Below, one piece after another: positions 8,901 through 15,957 of a DNA stretch of 28,511 bases. The DNA comes from a bacterium (GTDB taxonomy: Bacteria > Spirochaetota > UBA4802 > UBA5550). The position numbers and the translations under genes were made by a program. Under the pieces are notes generated by a model. The model was not told the origin of the DNA and ran no database searches. It worked only from the letters and a program-made list of their open reading frames with translations. Positions within the stretch are counted from its first letter, which is position 1; every line of letters begins with the position of its first letter. The DNA lies in contig JAAENB010000652.1 of assembly GCA_024224995.1 (NCBI GenBank), positions 1 through 28,511 of the forward strand, written 5' to 3'.

Positions 8901-10845
8901 TTTCCGTTTATGTGAGCTTGCCGACATGGAAAAGATCTATTCAAATTTAGTATTCCACGAGATCGTACGGCATAGTGATTCCTTTGAGAGTATATCGGGC
9001 TTTATAAAAGATAATCTTATTCCTCTATTCTGGGAAGAACAGAGAGACATTCTTGAGTTTGGTCTAAAACGGGTAACCTTTTATTTATATAAAGACAATG
9101 TCATCGACAGTAAAACCCTGCTTGATTACAGCAAAAAGATGGCAAATAGTGATGATGAAATAATGGCCGAACTCGGTAAGGCGCTCATTTATCACAATGA
9201 GATGGGAGCGGTTGTTTTTATGTCTGCTGAGGCCGAGCCCTTTTCAAAAAGCGGCGGTTTGGCTGATGTTGTGTATGAATTACCCAGGGAACTGGTGAAA
9301 CTGGGCGAGGAAGTCTATGTTATTACCGGCTATTACCGGCAGGGAACCGACAAAGCTCATAAAAAAATGACCGATGCCGTGGAAAAATACGGGGTGGAAT
9401 ATACCGGTAGAAATGTCCGGTTTATGATCCGGAACACTGAATATGAAGTAGGAGTCCATTCTGCGGACGTGGAAGGAATTCGCTATTATCTTCTGGATCA
9501 TTACGAGTTTTTTGATGGTCTTTATTGGGGAGTTACTTCAGAGGAAAAACTGAGAAGAAGGGTTGCCTTTGCCCGTGCTTGCGCGGAAGTGATCGTCTGT
9601 TTTAACCTGAATCCTCATTTTACTTTTACCAATGACGCCTTTGCCGGTATTTTTAACGGAATTGTACGCAGTGATCACTATTATTTAAATAACCCTAATT
9701 TTCAAAGAAATACTTTTTTGCATATTATTCATAATGGCGGGTGGCAGTACTTTGACGCCTATGAACGGTATGAAGAGCTCTTTGATCTCTTTGATCTTTT
9801 TAATCTTGAGTCATGGCGGGGACAGGATTTTGTCGATCCGGTTCACCCGGAACGGTTAAGCTGTATGGCAACGGGAATTCGTTTTTCCGACAGGACCATA
9901 ACCGTAAGTCCTTCATACGCGAAACAGATTGAATACGCTTCCGATGGTCTTGAGCATATTCTTCAAAATGTTCTTGGGATCAGTAATGCCGTAGGGAGCG
10001 ATTTTAGAAGTAAGATCGATATTCGTTTTAATAAATCGGGATTTGTGGAAAGAAATTATTCCAACCTGGTAGACCATATCAAGGGGAATAGTGAACTCAA
10101 TGAAAAGGTTTCATCCCGGTACCCGGAACTGTTAAAAGATCTTGATTGTATCAATAAAATAGATGATGAGAAGAGACGGTATATTCTTACCAGGATGAGA
10201 AATAAATTGATGCTCCAGCTTGAGCGGGGACTGGATGTAGACCCCGACAAAATTCTTTTTTCCATGATACACCGTATCTCCGAGCAAAAAGGGTTCCAGC
10301 TTCTTCTTGAAGCATCGGAAGGGATCTTTAATACCCTGGGTATCCAGGCTGTAATTGGCGGAGCCGTGTCAGCGGGAGACCGGCGGGCCGAAGAGATCGC
10401 CCACGGGCTCTACTTGCTGGGCCGGTACTATCCAAACAACGCCAATGTTTCAATTGGATTCCAGGATGTGAGTGTCCCGCTTCTTTCGTCCGACCTGTTT
10501 GGAATGCCGTCAATGCACGAACCGGGCGGAATATCGCAGCTTGAAGCCTTTGCTGCCGGGTGCCTGGTGGTTGCCAGGGCTACGGGAGGACTCCGGGATA
10601 CGGTATTCCCGGTTCGGCACGAAGGAGACAATGTAGAAGGGAACGGGTTCCTTTTTTCCGACTTTTCTTCCTGGGCTTTTTATGACGCAATGGAACGGGC
10701 CGCGGCCTTTTATAAAAATAGTGATGAAGATACAATATACAAAGCCAGGATAAATGCCGAAAAGTCACTCTATTTTTGGGACAACCCGGCAAGAAAATAT
10801 GTTGAGGAAGTTTATAATATGACCGAAACGGTGAGGATACTATAA
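5989..10845 (+). CDS. Fused GH13 amylase-type / GT5 glycogen synthase protein
   Basis: This 1618-residue cytoplasmic protein has no signal peptide or membrane helix. Residues 1-230 are unassigned and 230-340 are largely helical. A beta-sandwich (about 345-440) leads into a GH13 barrel (about 440-900): DIVPHINRR (region I), IRFDSAH with nucleophile D632, HIAECFW with acid/base E717, and GNHDE with D781. After a helical linker (about 910-1065) comes a GT5 unit: KSGGL (1087-1091, ADP-glucose loop), the N-lobe to about 1330, then R1429 and K1434 in HRISEQKG and E1511 in SMHEPGGISQ, matching E. coli GlgA R300, K305 and E377. The usual E-P-C-G-L is E-P-G-G-I here. The GT5 part should extend alpha-1,4-glucan; the GH13 part probably hydrolyses or transfers glucan. 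Start: GTG with AGGA 8 nt upstream; no Met codon competes. Both active sites look intact. Confidence 0.88.
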   Translation: MERTIASSLCRFKVTDEHLVTDRLVKAQIARAFDENRCYEFYTRKDIVETIKAGEPVDAQIDRFVDIRNNIFDSISGGDQTIKTRLMSDTRLSSRLVAALTFFHQAIAEGEFSSIVDRRIVIIKELPGVPTIHHVSRESTVIAHVGQGAPWTEMPSIYLGLKTFDALTAEQKKGKTELFEAFKLLLMVEERAIETGYSHAVAYPPNVSKALVYLVDEVIKNATQYEMEEEILPEKKEIKGFTATNRKNLLRDLNARVKDDELNFDYEKNLKALKSLERMARQYKKANDAESLREVIRLLVAASGHDLHEIRNRANLILDRAFAPKEFDAPLATRFINLSIGDEYKFEFELPDEKGKYFIRLWKNNSSKSIFLQKDIQFFDVPLVLNSERGLFTAKYSFEKYGHFDFAIARKKQKNIEWVNLHRTSGRINVIPDVKGEIILEIFIDIHGHTKAYWRVDTDSPGLVYNENGEVIRLGCFSDIAAHLEDLKKRYSITVIYLLGVQQRGTNRIDWAPEASSPSPFSPMSLVDIDVNLGGEEEFGKLVKKAHTLDIKVVIDIVPHINRRSDHLPDELVAFTYDLNGNLVPRSATDGRYGSWDDGKLLNYRKFEVWEWLANSIITLIEKFDIDGIRFDSAHAVPIMMKKNNYLYDYSRKRTHEEMVEGGIIVNEREFEHFITTGYYDCACRDQVAVPLHYYLMLNIERKLKEKKKDFFLHIAECFWGHERFLTRTGLIPYNSSLFKICENIIHGKTDVREIYHIYDNYFPSVLPEGTELLGILGNHDERRALNTFGQRGLRAAVALSIFMSNIVMDYEGSAEGEGWKVYLDNIYVNWNQFEDAAHRSLELFYGEWYRFHRSAKGNGYLVWANNHMAAAAVKFADQVIWVGAFNFADSNQSVSIQFDNPTLPIDDNNYYRLTDLLYSNITGQHSYYKGSELKISRINTIVAFTDRVKLLKLEEVKVDDYYLDFIRDSFFRLCELADMEKIYSNLVFHEIVRHSDSFESISGFIKDNLIPLFWEEQRDILEFGLKRVTFYLYKDNVIDSKTLLDYSKKMANSDDEIMAELGKALIYHNEMGAVVFMSAEAEPFSKSGGLADVVYELPRELVKLGEEVYVITGYYRQGTDKAHKKMTDAVEKYGVEYTGRNVRFMIRNTEYEVGVHSADVEGIRYYLLDHYEFFDGLYWGVTSEEKLRRRVAFARACAEVIVCFNLNPHFTFTNDAFAGIFNGIVRSDHYYLNNPNFQRNTFLHIIHNGGWQYFDAYERYEELFDLFDLFNLESWRGQDFVDPVHPERLSCMATGIRFSDRTITVSPSYAKQIEYASDGLEHILQNVLGISNAVGSDFRSKIDIRFNKSGFVERNYSNLVDHIKGNSELNEKVSSRYPELLKDLDCINKIDDEKRRYILTRMRNKLMLQLERGLDVDPDKILFSMIHRISEQKGFQLLLEASEGIFNTLGIQAVIGGAVSAGDRRAEEIAHGLYLLGRYYPNNANVSIGFQDVSVPLLSSDLFGMPSMHEPGGISQLEAFAAGCLVVARATGGLRDTVFPVRHEGDNVEGNGFLFSDFSSWAFYDAMERAAAFYKNSDEDTIYKARINAEKSLYFWDNPARKYVEEVYNMTETVRIL

Positions 10846-10847
10846 AA

Positions 10848-10878
10848 AAGTTTAAACTTCAAACCTCAAACTTCAAAC
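10848..10878. repeat. Palindrome and short direct repeats before lptE
   Basis: A 12-bp palindrome AAGTTTAAACTT (10848-10859) overlaps two copies of AAACTTCAAAC (10854-10864 and 10868-10878, 14-bp period). They fill the 41-bp gap before lptE and leave that gene without an obvious Shine-Dalgarno site. A related run (ttcaaagttcaa) occurs near 26001. Function is unknown. Confidence 0.5.
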
Positions 10879-10886
10879 TAAAAACA

Positions 10887-11507
10887 ATGTTTCTAAAAAA
10901 AACAACATTATGTTTTCTAACAATAATACTGTGCGTCACGTCTATATCGTGTCTTACTCCTCAAAAGAAAAACGGTACAAACAGTAATGCTAATGCCGGT
11001 GCTGAAGTCGCGGCAGTGCTCAACAAAATTTCAGGGGAGCCTGTTGTTCCCCGGGAAGCAAACAGGATTTTTATTCCTCCTTTTAGCAATAGCGCCAGGG
11101 AAGAAGGTTTTCCGGGTAAGCTGCTTTTGCGGATAAAGAATAAGATCAACATGGACGGCAGGCTTACGGTAGTGAACAGCAAAACCAATGCTCACCTGCT
11201 GCTTCGTGGCGGGGTTACGGGCTACCGGGTCCAGGGAGTTGAATATGATGGTTTCAGGAAGCCGGTAAAAAAGCGCTTGTGGGTTACGGTCTCTGTTCAG
11301 TTGACCAATTTGAAGAAGGGAAAGGTCATTTTCTATGAAAGGAATATTCAATCCTTTAAAGCCTATTCCGATGTGGTCTTTCCCATTATCAGTGATTCGC
11401 AAGCGGAAGAATCCGTACTTGAAGACATGGCCAAACGGATCAGTTTGAAAGTAATTACCGGGTGGTATACCGAACAGATGACAAATATTGAAAAAGGTGA
11501 ACAGTAA
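10887..11507 (+). CDS. lptE: LptE-like LPS-assembly lipoprotein
   Basis: This 206-residue protein has a signal peptide and a lipobox-like SISC with Cys22 as the lipidated residue. The mature part follows the LptE/RlpB pattern: IFIPPFSNSAREEGFPGKLL near residues 66-85, NAHLLLRGGVTGYRV, a basic strand with VTVSVQLTNLKKGKVIFYERN, and a C-terminal helix with a V-I-T-G-W ending. LptE plugs the LptD barrel that inserts LPS in the outer membrane, so the organism should make LPS or a similar glycolipid. The adjacency to holA (next base after the stop) is the same as the lptE-holA pair of proteobacteria, which strengthens the call. The only ATG is at 10887 and it lacks a clear ribosome site. Sequence divergence leaves some doubt; a generic DUF lipoprotein is the alternative. 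Confidence 0.75.
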   Translation: MFLKKTTLCFLTIILCVTSISCLTPQKKNGTNSNANAGAEVAAVLNKISGEPVVPREANRIFIPPFSNSAREEGFPGKLLLRIKNKINMDGRLTVVNSKTNAHLLLRGGVTGYRVQGVEYDGFRKPVKKRLWVTVSVQLTNLKKGKVIFYERNIQSFKAYSDVVFPIISDSQAEESVLEDMAKRISLKVITGWYTEQMTNIEKGEQ

Positions 11508-12536
11508 ATGGCAGAGAAAACCCAGAATTCGAAGCAATTTAAGAAAGAACTGGATAATAAAAAATTAGAGAATTTGTATCTTTTTACCGGGGAGGAAGAG
11601 GGAGAAAAAGATAAATATATACGAAAGATTATCGATCTAACCTTTTCTTCTGAGGAGGATAAGGTTAATTCTGTTGGGCGTTACTATATTGAGAGCAATG
11701 ACAAAGGGGAATTTATGGCAGCTGCCGAATTTGCTCTTTCTCAATCAATGTTTTCCAGCGAACGGGTTTGTATTATCCGGAATATTGACAATCTAAAAGC
11801 TATAGCCGCGAATAAACGAATCTTCCTTGATCTTGTGGAAGGATTACCCACAACTACCAGGTTAGTTATGACAACAGTGAAAAACAGCGCCCCGTCTTTT
11901 TTCTCTTCCGCTATTATAAAGCAGGTTAAGGTTGTTCAATTCTGGCGGTATTTCGACAGTGATATTTATAACTATATCCGTATTTCGATTGAAAAATTTG
12001 GCATGAAGATAGAAGAAAGAGCGCTAACTCTTTTAATTGAACTAACGGGAAGGGATATTAAAAAAGTAGATGACGCGCTTGAGATGATTAAATATTCCGG
12101 GGAGCAGGGAGCGGTTACTCCCGCCATAATCAAGAACCTTATCCAGGATGTAAAAACCGTTTCCGTATTTGATTTTGTGGATCTTTTGTTTAAAAAGGAC
12201 AAACAGTCTCTCAACCTTTTAAAAAAGCTGGTAGACGACGGAACCGCCGACCTCCTGGTTCTCAGTATGATTACCAGGCAGGCAGAGATGCTGGAAAAGT
12301 ATTATTACTGGACTGCTGCCGGAGAATCTGTTGATGAGGCCATGAAAAAGAGCGGGATCTATGGCAAGAACAGGGATAAATTCCTGCAATATACACGATT
12401 TTACCCGGCAGCAAAAACAGCGAAATTATTCCCTCTTCTTTCAAAGACCGATTACCGCTTAAAGAGTTCCCGGCTCTCTTCAAGCCTTGTTTCAAACCCT
12501 GTATTTACTCTTGTCACCCAGATGATATTTTTGTAG
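11508..12536 (+). CDS. holA: DNA polymerase III subunit delta
   Basis: This 342-residue protein matches the length of E. coli HolA (343). The delta subunit opens the beta clamp as part of the clamp loader. The N-terminal LYLFTGEEEGEKDKYIRKI is the usual delta opening, an AAA+-like fold without Walker motifs. The middle region resembles the family (RVCIIRNIDN, RLVMTT), as does the helical lid with ELTGRDIKKVDDALEMI, and the C-terminal collar domain ends in a LKSSRLSSS-type segment. The ATG follows the lptE stop directly, with aaaggtga as ribosome site inside lptE, so the two are translationally coupled. A long inverted repeat begins 17 bp after the stop. I see nothing odd in the coding sequence. 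Confidence 0.88.
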   Translation: MAEKTQNSKQFKKELDNKKLENLYLFTGEEEGEKDKYIRKIIDLTFSSEEDKVNSVGRYYIESNDKGEFMAAAEFALSQSMFSSERVCIIRNIDNLKAIAANKRIFLDLVEGLPTTTRLVMTTVKNSAPSFFSSAIIKQVKVVQFWRYFDSDIYNYIRISIEKFGMKIEERALTLLIELTGRDIKKVDDALEMIKYSGEQGAVTPAIIKNLIQDVKTVSVFDFVDLLFKKDKQSLNLLKKLVDDGTADLLVLSMITRQAEMLEKYYYWTAAGESVDEAMKKSGIYGKNRDKFLQYTRFYPAAKTAKLFPLLSKTDYRLKSSRLSSSLVSNPVFTLVTQMIFL

Positions 12537-12553
12537 AAATTCGTGTATCGACG

Positions 12554-12630
12554 AGAGAGTCTCAAGCATCTCTTCCATCAGGTAAAAATATTCTTGTTTT
12601 ACCTGCTGGAAGAGATACTTGAGACTCTCT
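12554..12630. repeat. 34-bp imperfect inverted repeat (long hairpin) after holA
   Basis: Arms at 12554-12587 and 12597-12630 pair over 34 bp with two mismatches and a 9-nt loop. No T-run follows on either strand, so it is not a standard intrinsic terminator, although it could stop or stabilise holA mRNA. It ends 35 bp before the next start codon. Confidence 0.85.
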
Positions 12631-12665
12631 AATTGATGTTTCTGATTCGTACAGGAGAAAAAGAT

Positions 12666-13223
12666 ATGCCGACAATATTGGGACATCTATTTGCCGCGAT
12701 TCCGGTAAATATAACACTTTTGAACAGGAGAAATACGGCTCTTATTATTGTTCTTTCACTGGTATGCGCGGTGCTGCCGGACATGGATGTGATGACCTTT
12801 CGCCTGGGGATTCCCTATGAACACACCTTTGGGCATCGCGGTTTTTTTCATTCCATAACCTTTGCTGCGATTATCGGGCTCATATTCCCTCTTCTCTTTT
12901 TTCCTCGAATAAAAAGATTCTCTTTTCAGTTTTTTCTCCTTTTTTTGAATTTTTTTATTATAACAGCTTCCCATTCGGTCCTTGATGCCATGACAGACGG
13001 CGGTTTGGGGGTAGCGCTTTTCTCTCCCTTTAGCAATGAGCGGTATTTTTTACCCTGGCGTCCTATTAAGGTCTCTGTGATCAGTCTCCGGTATTTCTTT
13101 GATTATGGGGGATTGCAGGTTTTAAAGACGGAGTTCCTGTATATTATTGGCCCTTCGATCCTTTATACAGGTCTGTTTTTGGGTATACGAAGGATTTTTA
13201 AGATTTTTAAAAAGAAGAGTTAA
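12666..13223 (+). CDS. YdjM-like membrane-bound metal-dependent hydrolase
   Basis: This 185-residue integral membrane protein has about four hydrophobic segments. It belongs to the DUF457/YdjM group (LexA-regulated membrane-bound metal-dependent hydrolases in E. coli). The conserved acidic/His cluster is present: VLPDMDVM, a His in PYEHTFGHRGFFHS and a later SHSVLDAMTDGG, likely metal ligands at the membrane face. The substrate is unknown for the family. I chose the ATG at 12666 (MPTILGHL) because AGGAG lies 8 nt before it. A longer frame from 12633 would start only 3 bp after the hairpin and has no ribosome site. No SOS box is apparent upstream. It is followed 9 bp later by a convergent gene. 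Confidence 0.82.
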   Translation: MPTILGHLFAAIPVNITLLNRRNTALIIVLSLVCAVLPDMDVMTFRLGIPYEHTFGHRGFFHSITFAAIIGLIFPLLFFPRIKRFSFQFFLLFLNFFIITASHSVLDAMTDGGLGVALFSPFSNERYFLPWRPIKVSVISLRYFFDYGGLQVLKTEFLYIIGPSILYTGLFLGIRRIFKIFKKKS

Positions 13224-13232
13224 ACAGGACCA

Positions 13233-13643
13233 TCAGGGGATGGTGTTGGTGTAGGTATTTGATGTACTGCTTTGCAGCTTATTTCCATCGGTATCGGTTA
13301 TGGGGGAAGTTCCTGTTGTTACGGTTCTGATTCTAAAGGTGGTGTTGGCTGTATTAGTAGCGGAGAGACTCATGGTAAAAGTAGCGGTGTATGTGCCCGG
13401 GTTGTAACTCACTGTAAAAGTATTGGAACCGCTTGCTCCGGCGGAATAGCTTACTGCGTAATTAGCTTCAACATCGGTATTTTGAACATTTTCCGGGAAA
13501 GTGGCGGTAATGGTATCGCCGCTGTTGATGGCTCCCGTGCCTTGCCAGACAATGTAATCTCCAACCAGTTCATTGTACATATCGCTCTCGCATGAGAGAA
13601 AAAAGAATAATGCCGATAACAGTATATATAAGGTTTTTTTCAT
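13233..13643 (-). CDS. Small Thr/Ser/Asn-rich lipoprotein, Ig-like
   Basis: This 136-residue protein starts MKKTLYILLS and has a hydrophobic segment ending FLSC, with Cys18 as the probable lipidated residue. The mature part is rich in Thr, Ser and Asn. It has beta-strand periodicity (GDTITATFPENV, NYAVSYSAG, TYTATFTMS, TTFRIRTVTTG) like a single bacterial Ig-like domain of the SbsA/Big type. A surface or periplasmic role is inferred; I do not recognise a specific family. The frame could start at the ATG at 13649 (two codons earlier). Neither start has a Shine-Dalgarno site, and the nearest good promoter would start RNA almost at the ATG. Base use is more AC-rich than in its neighbours. Confidence 0.65.
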   Translation of the reverse strand: MKKTLYILLSALFFFLSCESDMYNELVGDYIVWQGTGAINSGDTITATFPENVQNTDVEANYAVSYSAGASGSNTFTVSYNPGTYTATFTMSLSATNTANTTFRIRTVTTGTSPITDTDGNKLQSSTSNTYTNTIP

Positions 13644-13655
13644 GCGCATAAACCA

Positions 13656-13684
13656 AAGATACAGAGGGAATCATTAAGAGTCAA
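13656..13684 (-). promoter_or_regulatory. Promoter for the small lipoprotein
   Basis: On the minus strand TTGACT (13684-13679) and TATCTT (13661-13656) are 17 bp apart. The expected RNA start is at or within a few bases of the ATG at 13649, which would make the mRNA leaderless or nearly so. Confidence 0.5.
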
Positions 13685-13741
13685 GTTTTTAAAAGGGAAT
13701 TGATTAAATATTGTAAGCGCTTAAAAATCGTGGGTGCAGCC

Positions 13742-13871
13742 TGTTGTGACAGTGCCACCCTCGCGGGGCGCGCACCCCCTCTTCAAAAGGCTGCGGAACT
13801 CGCATTCGCTCAAACAGTCCTCACCTTCTGAAGAGGGGTGCGCCCCCCGCAAGGGTGGCACTGTTACAACA
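13742..13871. repeat. Long hairpin with conserved apical core (copy 1)
   Basis: Arms at 13742-13789 and 13825-13871 are inverted copies of about 47 bp with a few mismatches or a bulge, and GC-rich centres. The 35-nt apex contains CGGAACTCGC and CGCTCAAACAGTCCTCAC (core 13794-13824), nearly identical to the apex of the hairpin at 28418. The arms of the two hairpins are unrelated. No T-run follows. Confidence 0.85.
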
Positions 13872-13950
13872 AATGATGTTTCTCTCCCATTTTCCCGAGC
13901 GCACCAACATCGTCGCCCGGGATGCGTTTACTCCCTAAAAATGAGTACTA

Positions 13951-13982
13951 CGAAATATTTGACCGGGAAGAGTAATATTTCG
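13951..13982. promoter_or_regulatory. Inverted repeat abutting the cyclase -35 box
   Basis: CGAAATATT (13951-13959) and AATATTTCG (13974-13982) are perfect inverted repeats 14 bp apart. They end at the base before TTGACA (13983). The position is right for an activator or an upstream repressor dimer. Confidence 0.45.
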
Positions 13983-14011
13983 TTGACATAATCGGTAGTA
14001 AATCGTACCTT
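13983..14011 (+). promoter_or_regulatory. Putative promoter of the cyclase operon
   Basis: TTGACA (13983-13988) is a perfect -35. At 17 bp spacing the -10 would be TACCTT (14006-14011), which matches only three positions. A strong -35 with a poor -10 could mean activator dependence, or the true promoter may lie elsewhere. Confidence 0.35.
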
Positions 14012-14055
14012 TTTATGAGCAAAATCTCAAAAACTGCTTATTACTGGATATTCCT

Positions 14056-15957
14056 ATGGACGAAACGCAAAAAGATACGCCTGAGAAGAAGAAAAAGGGG
14101 TTCCGGATATCGATCGGGTTTAAACTTATATCAATTACATCGGTAATTCTTCTTTTTTCCCTCTCATTAATCATCTTCCTGGCAACCTATTTTTTTCGTG
14201 ATGACTCAAAAACCAGGATCGATGAGAATAACCTGGACCTGGCACGGATTATTTCCCTGAAAGTAAAAGCCGATATATCCTCCATTCATGAGAAGGCAAA
14301 TCTTCTTGCGGCTGTTTTAATGGGAGAGTCCCGGACAGAGGAAGAAAAAGCGGTTTTTTCGGAGCTCATATTTAAAAAAGATAAAGACCTTGTTTTTATC
14401 GGCATAGCCGGGCAAAAAGGAAAAAATGTCCTTTCCATTAGAAACAGTATGGTTAACAGGCGGTTTTTACGGGAAAATAACCTTAGCCCAAAGGATCTTA
14501 AGCGAATAATCAATACCCATCAAAAAGTATACGCCAAAACCTTTGGAACGGAACCGGTGATTCATAATGTATCGCCCTATTTTAAACAGCCCGTAATTGG
14601 TTTGAGTTTTGCGTATATAAAAAAGACGGAAACCGCGGCTGAGTCCATTCTTATTGTATTTGTTCGAATGGACCGTTTTCAAGAGGCTGTACTATCGCCG
14701 GGAATAACAAAGACCTTTGTGGTAAACGGCAGCGGAGACGTTGTGGCTCATCATGATACATCCCTGGTTATGGCAAAGGCAAATTTAAGCAAACTTCCCA
14801 TTGTGAAAGAAATGCTTACGGACTCTTCCGGGAACAAGCATTTTCCCTATGTTGATGAGCAGGGAGTCTCCTTCCTGGGAGCCTATCATGCTATTGGTTT
14901 TGCCGATGCCGGGGTTATTACAACAGTTGAAGAGGAAAAGGCATTTGAGGCCGTATCCCGCATGCAGCGGCAGAATGCGCTCATTACAATAATCGTACTC
15001 TGTCTCGCGATCATGATTGTATATTTTTTCGCCAAAACACTTACCAATCCCATTAAGAGACTGCTGTTTGGAACTTACGAAATTGAAAAAGAGAACTACG
15101 AAATAGAAATAAAGGCAACAACCCGCGATGAGATTGGCGAATTAACGGAATCCTTTGTGGAAATGGGCAACGGTCTTGCCCAGAGAGAACGGATGAAGAT
15201 TGCTTTTGGAAAGTTTGTTCATAAAGATATTGCGGAAATGGCAATGAAAGGGGAGATCAAACTCGGTGGTGAACGAAAAGAAAACGTCGCCATATTTTTT
15301 TCCGACATCCGGTCGTTTACCGCTATTTCGGAAAAACTGGAACCCGAAGAGGTGGTTGAATTCCTGAATGAGTATATGACCAGGATGGTGGACTGTGTTA
15401 ATAAAACAAACGGGACCGTCGATAAATTTATTGGCGACGCGATAATGGCATTATGGGGAGTTCCCGTATCCCACGGTAATGATACGGAAGACGCTGTCAA
15501 TGCCTCACTGATGATGAGAAAAGCCTTACTGGATTTTAATGAGGGGCGCGGTGGTAAGAAAAAACCGCTTATTAAAATCGGGTGCGGAATAAATACCGGT
15601 CCTGTTGTTGCGGGACAGATTGGTTCCGAAGACAGGATGGATTATACCATTATTGGGGACGCCGTAAACCTGGCCTCCCGGGTGGAATCCCTGAACAAAC
15701 CCTTTGGGACCGATATTCTCATCTCCGAAGATTCCTATAAACTGGTAAAAGATATTTATGCCGTAAAGAGGATGCAGCCAATCAAGGTAAAAGGGAAAAC
15801 AAAACCCCAGCAGATTTACGCGGTACTGGGACGAAAAGATGATCCCCAATGTCCGAAATCGCTCAAGAGCCTGCGTAAGATCTTAGGGATCGATGAAAAA
15901 GCGCTTAAGAAACTTGACCCCAACGCGAAAGAAGAAAAATATGAAATGGTTAAGTAA
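14056..15957 (+). CDS. Membrane-bound class III adenylate cyclase with HAMP
   Basis: This 633-residue inner-membrane enzyme has TM1 at about 24-47, a periplasmic Cache-like sensor at about 50-305, TM2 at 308-326, HAMP at about 327-378 and a class III cyclase domain at about 405-595. Metal ligands D417 (FFSDIRSF) and D461 (DKFIGD), adenine-selecting K457 and D529 (MDYTIIGD), and transition-state N538 and R542 (AVNLASR) are all present. It should therefore make cAMP from ATP as a homodimer. What the sensor binds cannot be read from sequence. The start ATG has only a GGA upstream; no other Met precedes TM1. It heads a run of four closely packed genes (FecR protein, barrel protein, GGDEF protein). 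The C-terminal tail is basic and overlaps the next gene. Confidence in cyclase is high; adenylate over guanylate is inferred from K457/D529. Confidence 0.92.
   Translation: MDETQKDTPEKKKKGFRISIGFKLISITSVILLFSLSLIIFLATYFFRDDSKTRIDENNLDLARIISLKVKADISSIHEKANLLAAVLMGESRTEEEKAVFSELIFKKDKDLVFIGIAGQKGKNVLSIRNSMVNRRFLRENNLSPKDLKRIINTHQKVYAKTFGTEPVIHNVSPYFKQPVIGLSFAYIKKTETAAESILIVFVRMDRFQEAVLSPGITKTFVVNGSGDVVAHHDTSLVMAKANLSKLPIVKEMLTDSSGNKHFPYVDEQGVSFLGAYHAIGFADAGVITTVEEEKAFEAVSRMQRQNALITIIVLCLAIMIVYFFAKTLTNPIKRLLFGTYEIEKENYEIEIKATTRDEIGELTESFVEMGNGLAQRERMKIAFGKFVHKDIAEMAMKGEIKLGGERKENVAIFFSDIRSFTAISEKLEPEEVVEFLNEYMTRMVDCVNKTNGTVDKFIGDAIMALWGVPVSHGNDTEDAVNASLMMRKALLDFNEGRGGKKKPLIKIGCGINTGPVVAGQIGSEDRMDYTIIGDAVNLASRVESLNKPFGTDILISEDSYKLVKDIYAVKRMQPIKVKGKTKPQQIYAVLGRKDDPQCPKSLKSLRKILGIDEKALKKLDPNAKEEKYEMVK

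Larger units (their letters stand above)
13650..14055. other. Divergent intergenic region
   Basis: These 406 bp separate two divergent genes. They contain the lipoprotein promoter, a small palindrome TAAGCGCTTA (13714-13723), the conserved-core hairpin (13742-13871), an inverted repeat next to a -35 box (13951-13982) and the putative cyclase promoter. The 85-codon plus-strand frame across the hairpin is a by-product of the repeat and not a gene. Confidence 0.7.

Noticed and set aside
12554..12630. Ordinary intrinsic terminator
   Set aside because: No T-run follows the stem on either strand, and the arms are much longer than usual.
13734..13991. 85-codon frame on the plus strand in the divergent region
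   Set aside because: It runs through the hairpin arms and has no ribosome site or protein-like composition.
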